Part shown: positions 32,746 to 46,000 of the stretch, piece after piece | How the letters are laid out: each line of letters begins with the position of its first letter | How positions within the stretch are numbered: position 1 is the stretch's first letter | DNA from: Tillandsia leiboldiana | Taxonomy: Eukaryota > Streptophyta > Magnoliopsida > Poales > Bromeliaceae | DNA length: 64,000 nt | Assembly (NCBI GenBank): GCA_029204045.2 | Contig: CM055066.1 | Span: forward strand, 45,150,342-45,214,341 | Direction of reading: 5' to 3' | Made by a program: the position numbers and the translations under genes | The notes under the pieces: model-generated | Databases searched by the model: none | What the model was told of the DNA's origin: nothing | What the model saw: only the letters and a program-made list of their open reading frames with translations

Positions 32746-35700
32746 TGTAGAGTCCTGGCGTTCCAATGCTTTGCATACATTCTTTTTATGACGGATTGTT
32801 AGGGAGACTTTTCACTCACTGTGTTTCTGCAATGGACTGGCCTGGACCGCGAGTATTTTTTCTACGATTGGCTCGGAAAAACAAGGACGGCAAAGCGAAC
32901 GGAGTCGGATTTCGTTTACGGATCTCCCGGAAAGGGGGCAAAGCGTTTGCCTTCGTGTGGTGCATCGGAATCCTGCTAAGTGGCCGGCACACTTTTCGAG
33001 GTGATCGGACGGTGGTTTTTGGGTTATTTTATTTATTTGGTTTTACCTCGACCTTCCGACTTTCCCTTCCGCTTTGGGTCTTAATTAAATAGTTTTAGGG
33101 ATAAGGGGGTGTGGAAATTCGAGAATTTTTGGCTGGTCGTCGGGGTTGCGGTATTTTTAGGTGGTAGAGCTCGCAAAACGGTGAACGGTGGCGCGATCGG
33201 ATTTGAATTCCGACCCCGGATCGCCCAGAAAAATTTTGAAGTTTTCTATCAGTTTGGGTGCATCGAAATGCGTGCCGGCAATCGGCACGTTTTTCCGAGG
33301 TGATCTGGACCCCTCGTTCAGTTTCAGATGGACTAGATCTATTGACTAGGGTTTAATTTTTTAAAATCCTCTTGATATCTTTTACTTCCGATCGGGGGTG
33401 CGGGGAGAAACCCTAAACCCCTCTTTTCCTCTTTTCAAAAACAGCGTGAGAAACCGAGGCGATGAGACGAGGAGAAGGGAAGAACAAGGGAAACCCATCC
33501 CTCGTGGAGCTTTCCGTTGGAGACGAGAGGGACGATCCACCTTTCCCCCCCTTCCTCGTAGGATCACGGTAAGCGTCGTTTCCCTCTATTGCAAATTCTG
33601 TGGGTCGAGGTTTTGGGTGGGGGTCGTTCGGGTGTCGCACGCGTCGTGGGTTGTGGTAACGGGAAGCCGCCACCGCCGTTGTCAAACGGGAGGCCGCCGC
33701 CGCCGTTATCATGCCCACGGGGTCGTCGCCGGAGTCGCACGGGAGCAAAAACGGAGATGAAATCGCGAAACGGAGCGAAAACGGAGAAGAAAATGAAAAT
33801 GGGGCATTACTGTTCATCGCGGTACGGATGCTTCAGCCGCGGTCCACAGACCCAGGCTTGCACCCGGTGCACGCCCCGCAGCCCGGAGGCGCAGACCCGG
33901 CGCACGAAACCGTGCGCCGGGCTGCACACTGTGCGCGGTGCACGCTCCGGGCGTGCACCCGGCGCACGCATCGGCAGCCAGAGCCGCGGACCCGGTGCAC
34001 ACTTTCGTGCGCCGGCCCGGCCCGCTCAGGCGCGGTGCACGGTACAGCATGCACCCGGTGCGCGCTGCAGACCCTGCGGCCGTGAGCCCGGTGCACGCTC
34101 GTGTCGTGCACCGGCCCGGCCCAGGATGCGCGGTGCACGCTTCCTGCGTTCACCCGGCGCATGCCGCGCAACTGCCGACGCTGTAAACCCGGTCCACGCG
34201 CTGCTCCGTGCACCATCCGTCAGCCGGAAGTTCGGTAGCTCCGTTTTGGCCCGTTCTTCCACCGTTTGAGCGCCGTTTTTGCCGTTGGGATCACCATTTC
34301 CGCGGTTTCCTTGGCATGGCCACTTGGGATCTTTTGGTCACCGTTTCGCCATGTTGGGTGCTAGTTTCACCGACGCTCTGCGCTTCGACGAAACCGTCGG
34401 TGTCGCGCCGTCGGGCCTTTTCCTCATCTCTTTCGCCGTCAGGGTCCTCTTGATTTAACCATTGACGTCCCGAGTTGGCTACCGGTTGAGAATTGGGTTT
34501 TGTCAGGTTTTCGGCTAGCGGTTTTGGGTTCCAATGGAGTTCGCGATGAAATAGTCGCGATCCGGGTGTTGGTAGCCCTGGACGTTACCGGTTTGATCTG
34601 AGTTTTCGGTTTTGTGGGTTTATTGTTATAGTGGTCGGGACCACTGATTTTACCTGAGTAGGGGAAGGTGTTAATTTGTGCTCTCGGATGTTTTAGTAGG
34701 CCGCGAGGAGTTCTGATCTGCTTAGGAGAGCCGCGGGCGCGGTCAGTTATCTTCATTCCAGGTGGGTACCCCTTAGAACATCTTTGTGCATGTCTTCCGT
34801 TATGGTTATTTATATCTTGTAAGGGGTGACGTGGACCTCCGGGTTTAATGAACGTCGCGGTGAAAGACTGGATAAGCAGTTCGCCCCTCCAAACAACAGT
34901 AGGGTTGTTTGGAGCGTACTAGCGATGAGGACGGTGATTGTGTGACCAGTCGGACATCAAAAGGTGGGTTCCTCTCCCGACAGTCCTTGAGTCGGGGAAC
35001 GAGAGCAATTGGTAAGAGCAAAGGTTTGACGCGTTTATGCTTATGTTTTATTATCACTATGTTTATGGCGACTGAGGGTCGCTGTGCCCGACGATACATC
35101 ATGTTCTGGGAGACAGCCGAGGCAGGTGCTCGGACTGGTTCACCGAGGTTGGTGCTCGGTCTGGTTGGCCGAGGTTGGTGCTCGGACGAGGCTCTGGTGT
35201 TACTACACGCACACCGGCGGTTTGGCCACCGCAAGGGTGTGCTTTTTCCGGAAAAGTGGTACGTTGACCCGTGTACCCCACGTGATGGTGACGTTAGGAA
35301 TGGGTCCCCCCCGTGGTGGGGGGTGTGAGCGGTGATGTCGAGGTGGGTGCTCGGCGGCCGAGGCAGGTGCTCGGCGGGGGTTTCCGAGGCAGGTGCTCGG
35401 TGTGGTTGCCGGGGGAGGTGCCCGGTTTGGTATGCACAGGGTTCTTCGTTGTTTGGGTTTGCGCAAGACCCTTCTTTGTCTGGTTTGCACAGGGTTCTTC
35501 ATTGTTGATTGCTCGGGTTTTTCTGTGGTTTCCCTTACTTTAGCCCTTATTGCTTTTATTATTGTTTCTGGTCACTGACTTCCCACTCCGTGACAGGTTC
35601 GACCAGGGGCGAGTGCTAGGGCGTTGGTGAGGCCGCGTGAGCGATCTTCTGGCCCTTAGAGGCTACAGATACTGTTTACTTTACCTTTTTGTTCATTTCA

Positions 35701-36278
35701 TTACGCATCGTAGCTAGTTGTGGATCGCGATACCCCCGGGGATCAATGTGGATGTTGGACTATTTTTATAACTCTTTTGGTTGGGTGTTTGTTCTTACTT
35801 CTTTACTTGGCCGCTTTCAAACTACACAACAAGAAACATGGAAAATGTTGCGAAAACCGTTTTTAAAAATACGGGTGCCGTGTGAGCGCCGTTTTCAAAT
35901 TCTGTGGATTTATGTGATTTCGAAATTAGTTTTATTAAACCTGGTGTCGGGTGGGCACCGATTTCAAACCCTGTGGTTTTATCCTTTCAAAAATAGTCGG
36001 CCCCTTTATTACTTGTGGAAATTGATTGTATGTTGTTGAAAATGATTGTATGTGATTGGCAACCGGTCTAGTGTGGTTAAAGGCATGCTTATGTGAACTT
36101 TGTAATCAGGACGCCGTGCATATACAAAGGAGACTTTGCCCGTTTGCAGAGTGAATTTGTATATGCGGCGGGTCTGGGCACGCGCCGGGGGAGATTGGTT
36201 TCAAAAAAAAAAATATATGTGAAATTTTGGGAGCATCGTGGCTACCGCTCCGCGCGTAAACACCCCTCGGGCGTGACA
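32746..36278 (+). repeat. Gypsy B 5' LTR, second assembly copy
   Basis: Same as 17409-20949 with a handful of indels, denser in the first 600 bp. Starts TGTAGAGTCCTGG, ends GGCGTGACA; primer site TGGTATCAGAGC at 36287-36298. Confidence 0.9.
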
Positions 36279-37359
36279 GATTAAGATGGTATCAGAGCAA
36301 ACAACTTTAACCACAGTAGACGCTGTCCAACATCCACGGGGTACATCATTACTAGCTACTAACCAATGAAATGATCAGGGTATAGATGCGTAGAGATGCG
36401 AGAGTGCGGGATTGTCAAGTTTGGTTTTCGGTTTGGCTCGGGTGTTGTGCTAGAGTGGTCGGGCTAATTTGGAGGTTGGGGTCGAGGCCGGCTCCCACCG
36501 GGGTCGTGATGGTTGCTATGAATCAATGGATTAGACAACCAGCACAGGACACGGTGGGTCTGCTGACGGTGGTTGTGCCCATGCTGCGGCTGTTAGTACC
36601 CGCGAAACGTTGTGTCGGCTTTCGTTTTCCCGAACCCCTTCATTTCCGCCGATGATCTGGTCATCGTTAGTAACGGTGGTGGGTAATAGTGTAACCCACC
36701 GGCGCTTGTTAGTGTGTCGGCCGTTTTGTCGGTTGTGAGTAACTGGATAGCCTTTTGTCTGGATTTGTACCTTCTGCGTCCTCGGGTGTTAGGCTACAGC
36801 GGCTAGTCGGCCGATTCGTTTTGCACCTTGGACAAGGTAGGGGTGGGAACGAGGACTCTTCCCCTACGTTTGTTACCCATAGTTCGGCTTCTTACTATAG
36901 ACACTGCGATGGTTGTAGAGATCGACGTGATGGGGATCTGTCGACTGCTTGGAGCTTTGGCACTGATCACTTTCGGCTAGGATGCCTTGTACGCAGCCCT
37001 TTCTGTGGGGCAGACCTGGTGGTAGGCCTTAGAGCTGAAGCCTAACTTTAGTTTTGACCGTCGCCTCAGTCGGACGGACCGTCGGAGCGGGTAATCCGGG
37101 ACGGTGGATTTGCTCCGAGCTAGTGACTCGTGTTGGTGACGGGTGGAGGTGGACCGTGTTGGTGACGAGTGGGAGCAGTCCGTGTTGGTGATGGGTGAGT
37201 TCGTTGCTCTCCGGGGAGTTTTTCTGGTTGTTAGTAACCCAGCCTGCTTAGCTGGCACCTCTTGGAGCCTCGTGAGGGTGTTAGTGTGACCTTTCCCTTG
37301 TTGTCGGGTTAGTTGTGTTGGACTTTTAGGGGCTCTTCGGTGCGGGTTGGGAGGTATGA
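36279..37359 (+). other. Gypsy B internal non-coding region, second assembly copy
   Basis: Repeats 20950-22029 almost base for base, including the primer site. Nothing coding seen. Confidence 0.8.
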
Positions 37360-38682
37360 CTAGGGTACCTCGACGCATTGCGAGAGGTCATCCTCTCTTT
37401 CGAGCTTCTACCAGGCACAACTAGGAGATCTTCCGGATGAAGGATCCTTCAGACCGAGGGTGTCGCCTTGAGGCGCACCCGTACTCTGCGTGCAATAGAA
37501 GAATGGAAAGCCTACGTCCATGCATCAACTACAGGGAGATAAACAAGGTTACAGTGAAGAACAAGTCCAGGATTGATGACCTCTTCAATCAACTGCGAGG
37601 AGCACTTGTGGATTATTCTTCGGAATCTCAGGGGCCAGAAGCTGTTCGCTAAGTTTATGAAATGGGAGTGCGGACTTCGCGAAGTGGGCTTTGGAGCACA
37701 AGGTGTCAGCAACAGGAATCACAGAGATTATGAGCGGAACTGCCCGACACACGATCCGGAACTGGCAGCAGTCGCCTTCATTTTAAAGCTTTGGAGACTC
37801 CGCCTTTTTGGAGTTCATCGTGATGTGTTTTCGGATCGCCAGAGCCTTACATTTGGTTCACATAGGAAGAGTTGTTTTGTGGCAGGGATGTGGATTGGAG
37901 TTGGTGAAGGACTCGATTTGTCCACCCAGTATCACCCCGGAAAAGCAAGCGTAGTAACGGATGTCTTGAGCGGGAAGGGTCAAATCGAGGAGGAACCGAT
38001 AAGCGCGATTACTATGCAGCACCGATACGGTCGCGCGACTCTTGTCCTTGATGGTCGAGCCAACCCTATTAGAGAAATCCTGGAAGGTCAGAAAATAGGC
38101 GTAGGGATACAACTTATTCGAGACAAGACCCCCAGACCATGCATACGACTTTACGACGAGTGCGAACTACGCAATACGTCGCCAAGGGCGGACTTGCGTG
38201 CCCGAGCTACCAGTGTTGAAGAAAGAGTTACTGTTAGAGGCGCACTCCGTTCCCTTCGCGGCGCACCCAGGTGACACGAAGATGTACGAGGACCTCGAGC
38301 AGAATTTTGGGTGGACTAGAGACTCACGGCTGGTGTCGAACCTTTGGCAAGTCTACAACAAGCTCTAGAGACTAAACCACACCTCAACACGGCGTTGCAC
38401 CCCCAGACCGACGGACAGCCCGAGCAAGTGAATCGGATTCTCGAAGATGTGCTCTGAACCTGCGTACTTGATTATGGTGATGGATGGTCACCGCTTTTGA
38501 GCTTAGAGAGGACCTGAGCTTCGACGGAACACCGGTGCGGATCATAGCACGAGAGGACAAAAAGGATTGCGCAACCGGACGATCCCCTATGGGAAGGTGC
38601 TGTGGAGCAACCAGGAAGAACGTGAAGCGACTTGGGAATTGGAGTCAAAGATGAGGGAGTGCTACCCAGATTTATTCGTTGT
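37360..38682 (+). pseudogene. Gypsy B deleted pol, second assembly copy
   Basis: Same remnants and same internal deletions as 22030-23350; the 233-codon frame recurs at 37573-38274 with an identical translation. It ends with the GTTGT target at 38678-38682 before gypsy C. Confidence 0.87.
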
Positions 38683-41511
38683 TGTAAGACCCGGTCTTTT
38701 TCTAAACCCTTCTTGTCATCCTCTTCTTGTAATGTCCGACCGAGGGCCTCATTTTGGTGTTTTTCCGGACAGGACCGTCGGGGCCCGCAGATAATTTTAG
38801 GCGGTAGAGCTCGCGGAGCGGAGCGCGCGGGCGCGATCGGTTTCAATTTCCGACTTCCGGTGTGATCAGAATTAATTCTCGAAGTTGGGGTCCCCTTAGG
38901 CGTCTCGGGATCCGTGTTGGCGACCCGCACATCTTTTAAGGTAAACTCTAACTTTTTAATATATATAACCGGATGGGAAAGGGAATTAGGGTTCCTTTTG
39001 TTTTTGTGGCCGCCTCTTTTCTTTTACTTCTCCCCTCGTAGCCGCCGGCAAGGAGTAACAAAGGACTCGGGCGAGGGTGTGCCGGTGGAGGCAAGCGGAC
39101 AATCCCTCTCCTTCATCCTCTTTCGCGCATCGAGGTGAGTCGGGGTGCGTTATCGTTCGGGTAATCTATTTTCCTTTCGTTTTGTTGGTCACGAGGAGGG
39201 AGGAGGGGCGGTGCCGTCGCGCACCGCCGCGCGCGGGGCCGGCCGCGGGTGGGGCGCCCGCGCGGGTAGGTGCCGGGCGGGGTCGCCCCGCACCGCGGGC
39301 AGCGCGCCCGCGCGGCGCTCGGCCGCGCGGGGCCGCCCGCAGGAGGGGCGCCCGCGCGGGCTGGTGCCGCGCGGGGTCGCCCCGCACCGCGGGCAGCGCG
39401 CCCGCGCGGCGCTCGGCCGCACGGGGCCGCCCGCAGGAGGGGCGCACCCGCGCGGGCTGGGTGCCGCGCGGGGTCGCCCCGCACCGCGGGCAGCGCGCCC
39501 ACAGCGGCGCCTCGGCCGCGCGGATGCCGCCCGCAGGATGGGGGCGCCCCGCGCGGGCTGATGTCGCGCGGGGATCGCCCTGCACCCCGAGGCAGCGCGC
39601 CCGCGCGGCGCTCGGCCGCGCGGGGCCGCCCGCAGGAGGGGCCCCCCGCGCAGGCTGGTGCCGTGCGGGAGTCGCCCCGCACCGCGTGCAGCGCGCCCGC
39701 ACGGCGCTCGGCCGCGTGGGCCGCCCGCAGGAGGGGCGCCCGCGCGGGCTGGTGCCGCGCGGGGTCGCCCCGCACCGCGGGCAAAGCTGCGCCGCGCGGC
39801 GCTCGGCCGCGCGGGGCCGCCCGCAGGAGGGGCGCCCAGCGCGGGCTGGTGCAGCGCGGGGTCGCCCCGCACCGCGGGCAGCGCGCCCGCGCGGCGCTCG
39901 GCCGCGCGGGGGCCGCCCGCAGGAGGGGCGCCCGCGCGGGCTGTGCCGCGCGGGGTCGCCCCGCACCGCGGGCAGCGCGCCCGCGCCGCGCTCGGCCGCG
40001 CGGGGCCGCCCGCAGGAGGGGCGCCCGCGCGGGCTGGTGCCGCGCGGGGTCGCCCCGCACCGCGGGCAGCGCGCCCGCGCGGCGCTCGGCCGCGCGGGAC
40101 CGCCCGCAAGAGGGGCGCCCGCGCGGGCTGGTGCCGCGCGGGGCTGTGCCCAGGCGGAGTGTGCGCCGCACGGGCCGGTGCCGTGCGGGGAACTCCGCCG
40201 CACGCTGTTGGGAGTCGATGTGAGTTTCGGACCTCTAAGTCTTGACTTGCCCATGTTCCTTCAGGAGTGCGGGACGCTGTTGGCGACTGGTGCACGGACG
40301 CGGACTGGACGAACGCAGGACGACGCACACAAGGTGGGTACATTCCCCGGGATTGTGGGAATAGGGATTTACTGTTAGAAATAGCATGTTGGGGCAATGT
40401 GGAATTGTTAGTCTCCTTCTGTTTATGCACTAACCCTGTTATGTTATTGTACTTAATATCAATCTGAGGCTCAAGTTTTGCTACACGCACACCAGCGGTT
40501 TGGCCACCGCAAGGGTGTGCTTTTCCGGAAAAGTGGTACGTTGACCCGTGTACCCCACGCGACGGTGGCGTTAGGAATGGGGGCCCCCATTGGTGGGAGG
40601 TGTGAGCGGTGATGTCGAGGCAGGTGCTCGGCGGCCGAGGCAGGTGCTCGGCGGTGGACATCGGGAAAGGTGCCCGATGTTGTTTTGATACAGGGTGTGG
40701 TTAAGGTGGATGATGCATGAGAGGGATGGTTGCTCCGGTTTTGTGGTTTGCCCTATTATTGTTTCTCTTATGCTTATCATGCTATTTCTAGTCACTGATT
40801 TCCCACTCCGTGACAGGTTCGTCCAGGGGCGAGTGCTAGGGCACCGGTGAGGCCGCGAGGATACTGTACTGATTTTTAGTGACTTCAGATACAGTGACTC
40901 TTCTCTCCTTTTCCTTTTATTACTCATGTTAGCTAGTTTGTGGATTGCGACACCCCCGTGGGGTCGAAGTGGATGTTGCCTTTTCCCTTTTTGAATAAAC
41001 GAATGATTGATACATTCTTTCTTACTTGGCCGTTTCAAACAATGAAAAGCAAAGAAAACCGTTTGCGAAAACTACTTTTAAAACGTGGGTGTCGTGTGGG
41101 CACCGAATTTTACAACCCTGTGGATTTATGTGGCTTTCAAACGGTCTTTCCTAAAATGATGGCATCGTGTGGATGCCGCTCTCAAAACCTTGTGATTATT
41201 TATCCTTTCAAAACATCGGCCTCTATGTTCTAGGTGAATGTTAGAATATCATGTGAGTGGTTTGGTTGTATGTTAACGAGACCCCAACTGATGTGGTTAG
41301 AGATTGTATGTGCTACGCCTTGTGAGACATTTTGTATTTGAGACGCCGTGCATATACAAAGGAGACTCTGCCCATTTGTAGAGTGAATTTGTGTATGCGG
41401 CGGGTCTGGACACGCACCGGGGAGCATTGGTTTACAAAAAAAAAATATATGGCTGAATCAGGAGCATCGGTGGCTCCTCTTCCGCGCGATTCGAGCCCCC
41501 GGGGCGTGACA
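38683..41511 (+). repeat. Gypsy C 5' LTR, second assembly copy
   Basis: Same as 23351-26164. The 94-bp array at 39254-40140 has many extra and missing bases relative to the clean first copy, so its unit count is uncertain here. Confidence 0.9.
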
Positions 41512-41519
41512 GATTAAGA

Positions 41520-41531
41520 TGGTATCAGAGC
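41520..41531 (+). promoter_or_regulatory. Gypsy C primer binding site (second copy)
   Basis: Exact TGGTATCAGAGC, eight bases after the LTR end. Confidence 0.9.
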
Positions 41532-41755
41532 GGTAAACTTTAACCACAACAGTCGGGGCCTAACATCCACGGGGCGCAATACTCTGGCTACTGAGTAATA
41601 AAGTGAACACGGGATAAATAAATAAAACGCGAGTGCTCGTTGAGAGAAAGGGGGGGATTAGTGTTGTTTTTCTTTTTCTCCCTTTTAGGGCCAGCATTTG
41701 CGGTGTTCCGTTTTGTTTAAACTAGGAGTAACTGGTTCGTGCAAATGTTCAGATC

Positions 41756-43015
41756 ATGGCCAGGACTAGATCCACAGCCGAGGACACAGGGGCGGACGCA
41801 GCGGTAGTGACGACCGCGGAGAATCAGCTCCTGAGGCAGCAGCTACGGGAGATGGCGGGGCAGTTGGCAGCCCTGAACGACCGCGTGCGCCAACTGACGC
41901 AGCAACAGCAGGCCGCTGCGACGGCGGAGGTTGCCCCGGGCCCTCTCCCGGGGCCAGCTACACCGGCAATGGGACCGCCGACGATGGAGACCGAAGGAGG
42001 GGCTGCCCCTACCCGGGCCTCGGCGCCTGAGGTGCCCTTAACCCAACCGACGGCGCCAGAGGTGGCCCCTTCGACGGCAACGGCAGGACCGGCGACGACA
42101 CCAATCATCGGAATTGCCCCGAGTGTGACGGTAGTGTTACCCACTTCCGCCGCAACCGCTAACGTCGCGAAGGAGGGGGCGAATCTACCAAACGAGCGAG
42201 ACCGCGTGCGCGCCAACCTGGCCGACTTCAAGAAGTACGACCCGCCAGTGTTTGAGGGGGACACGACAGACCCCTGGGTCGTGGATAAGTGGGTGGACAC
42301 GATGGAGAAATTATTCGAGGACCTATTGATGGAAGACCACGAGCGGGTCCCCCTGGCTGCCCACTTACTCGAGGGGAATGCCCGCATTGGGTGGAAGACT
42401 GTACGCCCCAGCTCTACGACGGGCGCTGCCCTCCCGTCATGGACTACCTTTAAACAGCAGCTGTTCGGGGCGTTCTTTACCAGCAGCGTGAAGAAACAAC
42501 TGGAGGACGACCTCAACCACATCAGGCAGGGAACCAAAACAGTAATGGAGTACCAGAGGGAGTTCGTGAGACTGGCGAACTGTGTCCCGTTCGTCATTCG
42601 GGATGAATCCCATAAGGCGCAACTGTTTGTGGATGGATTGAGGACTGACATTTTCCAAGTGGTGGACGCGGCGGATCTGCATACCTTTCAGAAGGTGGTC
42701 GACCGAGCCACCATTGTTGAACGAGGCTTTGCCGTCACGCGCGCCCGAAGGGAAGGCCCCCACCAGCAAGACGACAGGAAGCGGACCCAGACGACTTCAG
42801 GGGGAGGGGGCTCCTCCAGCGGGAATCAGCCCCCTAAGCGGTGGAGGCCCCAGCAGAGGACCAGGGGAGCGCTAGGAGAGGGGCAACGCTCAGAGGATCG
42901 TCCTTGCGTGATCTGCGGCGGGGCGCACCGAGTGATGGATTGCTCCAAGAGACAGGACCATTGTTTCCGATTTGGCAAGCAGGGGCACTTCCATTTCAAC
43001 TGCCCCCTGAACTAA
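41756..43015 (+). CDS. gag: Gypsy C Gag (capsid and nucleocapsid)
   Basis: Gag of 419 residues, structural protein of the cytoplasmic virus-like particle. ATG at 41756, 225 bases after the primer site, and no better start upstream. Residues 20-55 are a Gln-rich, coiled-coil-like segment; 56-140 is a low-complexity Pro/Ala/Thr region; about 160-330 is the retrotransposon capsid domain (DPWVVDKWVDTMEKLF, then MEYQREFVRLANCVPF); 330-380 is basic and Gly/Ser-rich. There are two nucleocapsid knuckles. The first, C384-C387-H391-C396, has an unusual C-x2-C-x3-H-x4-C spacing. The second keeps C403, H411 and C416, but the expected second Cys is Phe406. The frame ends at UAA 43013-43015 and stays open beyond it in the same frame. 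The first assembly copy shows the same Phe, so that change is real. Confidence 0.93.
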   Translation: MARTRSTAEDTGADAAVVTTAENQLLRQQLREMAGQLAALNDRVRQLTQQQQAAATAEVAPGPLPGPATPAMGPPTMETEGGAAPTRASAPEVPLTQPTAPEVAPSTATAGPATTPIIGIAPSVTVVLPTSAATANVAKEGANLPNERDRVRANLADFKKYDPPVFEGDTTDPWVVDKWVDTMEKLFEDLLMEDHERVPLAAHLLEGNARIGWKTVRPSSTTGAALPSWTTFKQQLFGAFFTSSVKKQLEDDLNHIRQGTKTVMEYQREFVRLANCVPFVIRDESHKAQLFVDGLRTDIFQVVDAADLHTFQKVVDRATIVERGFAVTRARREGPHQQDDRKRTQTTSGGGGSSSGNQPPKRWRPQQRTRGALGEGQRSEDRPCVICGGAHRVMDCSKRQDHCFRFGKQGHFHFNCPLN

Positions 43016-46000
43016 GGCACCACATCTTCAGCAGCCTCCGTGCCTTCACCCCAGCACGCAGGGCGAGGGAAAGCTCCGATGACGTCGGCCCCCAGACCGC
43101 CAGCACCCCGATCTGCAGGGGACAAGCCACCACCTTCGGGAGGCCGCGTCTATTCGATGGGTCAGCAGGAGACACGCCCGTCTGAGCACGTCGTCGCAGG
43201 TATCACTCTTGCTTCTGTTTATCGCGCTAGAACCCTTTTTGACACCGGGGCGACCCTCTCATTTATGTCTCGTGACTTCGCACTGACCCATGATTTTGAG
43301 TTGAGACCCTTACCCAGTGTGATGACCGTTCACACCGCGGGGGGATCCTTGGAGGCACGCAACCTTGTACCTTCCTGCCCTATATGGATGGGAAGGCTCT
43401 CGTGCCCCTGGGATCTGGTAATCATTCCATTGAAAGAGTATGATGTAGTGCTCGGAATGGATTGGCTCACGTGGTACCTTGCAGTCATCGACTGTGAGAA
43501 GCGCGAGGTGCGGCTGATATACCCCGATTTTCCGGAGAACGTGTACTTGGCTTGCAAGAGCGTTTCCTTTTCTTCCATGATTCCTGATTCCCGAGCCAGG
43601 AAGTTGGTTGAGGGCGGGTGTATGGCCTACTTGGTGTCGGTGGCCCTGGCCACCGGATCCTCTACGGCACTCTCCGACATCCCTGTGGTGAGGGACTTCC
43701 CAGATGTCTTTCCGGCCGAACTACCTGGTTTACCCGCCGAGCGAGAAGTTGTTTTTCCTATTGAGCTTCCACCCGGCACACGACCAATCACGAAGGCCCC
43801 CTACAGGATGGCCTTCGCGGAGCTGAAGGAACTTAAGGCGCAGCTGGAGGACCTTCTGGACAGGGGGTTTATCAGACCGAGTGTGTCCCCTTGGGGCGCA
43901 CCTGTACTCTTTGTACGGAAGAAAGACGGGAGCTTGCGGTTGTGCATCGACTACCGGGAAATCAACAAGGTCACAGTGAAAAACAAGTATCCCCTACCTA
44001 GGATTGATGACCTCTTTGACCAGCTGCGGGGTGCAACTGTCTTCTCGAAGATTGACCTGCAGTCGGGCTACCACCAGCTCAGAGTTCGAGACGAGGATAT
44101 TCCGAAGACGGCGTTCCGGACTCGGTATGGCCATTACGAGTTCACAGTAATGCCATTCGGGCTTACCAATGCCCCAGCAGTGTTCATGGACATGATGAAC
44201 CGAGTTTTCAGACCCTTCCTGGATCAGTTCGTAGTGGTCTTCATCGACGACATCCTAATTTACTCTACCACCGATGAGAAGCACGAGGAGCACCTACGAA
44301 TTATTCTACAGACTCTTAGGGAGCAGGAGCTTTTCGCAAAACTTAAGAAATGCGAGTTTTGGCTTCGCGTGGTGGGATTTCTGGGGCATATCATTTCAGC
44401 AGCGGGAGTCGCAGTGGATCCCAAGAAGGTGGAGTCGGTGACCGACTGGCCCCAGCCAACCACGGTGACAGAGGTGCGCAGCTTCCTGGGCCTTGCAGGG
44501 TACTACAGGCGTTTCGTGGAGGGTTTCTCGAAGATTGCGACCCCTCTGAACCGCCTAACCCGGAAAGGAGTAAAGTTCATTTGGACGACCCAATGCCAAG
44601 AGAATTTTGAAGAACTTAAGAAGCGGTTAACAAGAGCGCCTGTGCTTGCCTTACCAACCCCCGGGGAAGACTACGAAGTCTACTGCGATGCATCGCGAAT
44701 AGGACTGGGAGGAGTACTAATGCAGCAAGGAAGAGTCATAGCCTACGCCTCAAGGCAACTCAAGGATTACGAACAGAACTACCCGATCCATGACCTGGAG
44801 CTTGTCGCAGTAGTCTTCGTTCTGAAACTGTGGAGGCACTATCTCTACGGTGTGCATTGCAACGTGTTCTCGGACCACCAAAGCCTTAAGTACCTTTTCA
44901 CCCAGAAAGAGCTTAACCTACGGCAGAGGAGGTGGTTGGAGCTACTGAAGGATTACGACTTAACCATCCAGTACCACCCGGGGAAAGCAAATGTGGTAGC
45001 CGATGCCCTAAGCAGGAAGGGACAAGCGGAAGGAACTTCGGCGGGCACGATCACGCAGCAGAATGACTTGATCGCGGAGTTCTCACGACTGAGATTGGAG
45101 GTGGTACCAGCAGGGACGGTCGAACGACTTCTGTCTTTAACGGTCGCGCCGACCCTATTGGAGAGGATTCGAGAAGGCCAAGGTGCGGATCCACAGCTGC
45201 AGCTGGAACGAGATAAGATTCCACCGGAGCAGAAAGGAGACTTTGCAGTGGGAACAGACGGCACCCTTCGGTTCCGAGGACGGATTTGCGTGCCTGATCT
45301 GCCGGACCTAAAGAAGGAAATCCTGACTGAAGCACATTGCGCCCCCTACGTGGCGCACCCTGGAGGCACCAAGATGTACCGGGATCTCCGACAGACCTTC
45401 TGGTGGCCAAGATTGAAGGGAGACGTGACGCTGTTTGTGGCACACTGCTTGATTTGCCAACAGGTGAAAGCCGAGCATCAACGGCCGGCGGGGAAATTGC
45501 AACCTCTACCCGTGCCCGAATGGAAATGGGAGCAAATCACAATGGACTTTGTCACCGGATTCCCACGTTCGCAGCAGGGACACGACGCCATCTGGGTGGT
45601 CGTGGACCGGTTAACGAAGTCAGCTCATTTCCTACCCATCCACACGACCTGGACACGCGACCGGCTGGCTCAAGTCTACCTCAGCGAGATTGTGAGGCTG
45701 CATGGGGTGCCGACAACGATTACTTCGGACAGAGACACAAGGTTCGTTTCGAACTTTTGGCAGAGTCTACAACGAGCCTTGGGGACCAAGTTACACTTCA
45801 GCTCAGCCTTTCACTCCCAGACGGATGGGCAATCCGAGCGGGTGATTCAGATACTCGAGGACATGCTTCGAGCGTGCGTACTGGATTTGGGAGACGGATG
45901 GTCACGCTACCTACCCCTTGCAGAGTTCGCTTATAACAACAGCTACCAAGCGAGCATCCAGATGGCGCCGTACGAAGCATTGTACGGCAGACGCTGTAGA

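Noticed and set aside
7596..41531. tRNA genes at the TGGTATCAGAGC sites
   Set aside because: These are 12-base primer binding sites only; no cloverleaf or tRNA body surrounds them.
41824..42651. 275-codon antisense ORF inside gypsy C gag
   Set aside because: Shadow of the gag frame; Ser/Ala-rich translation without a domain.
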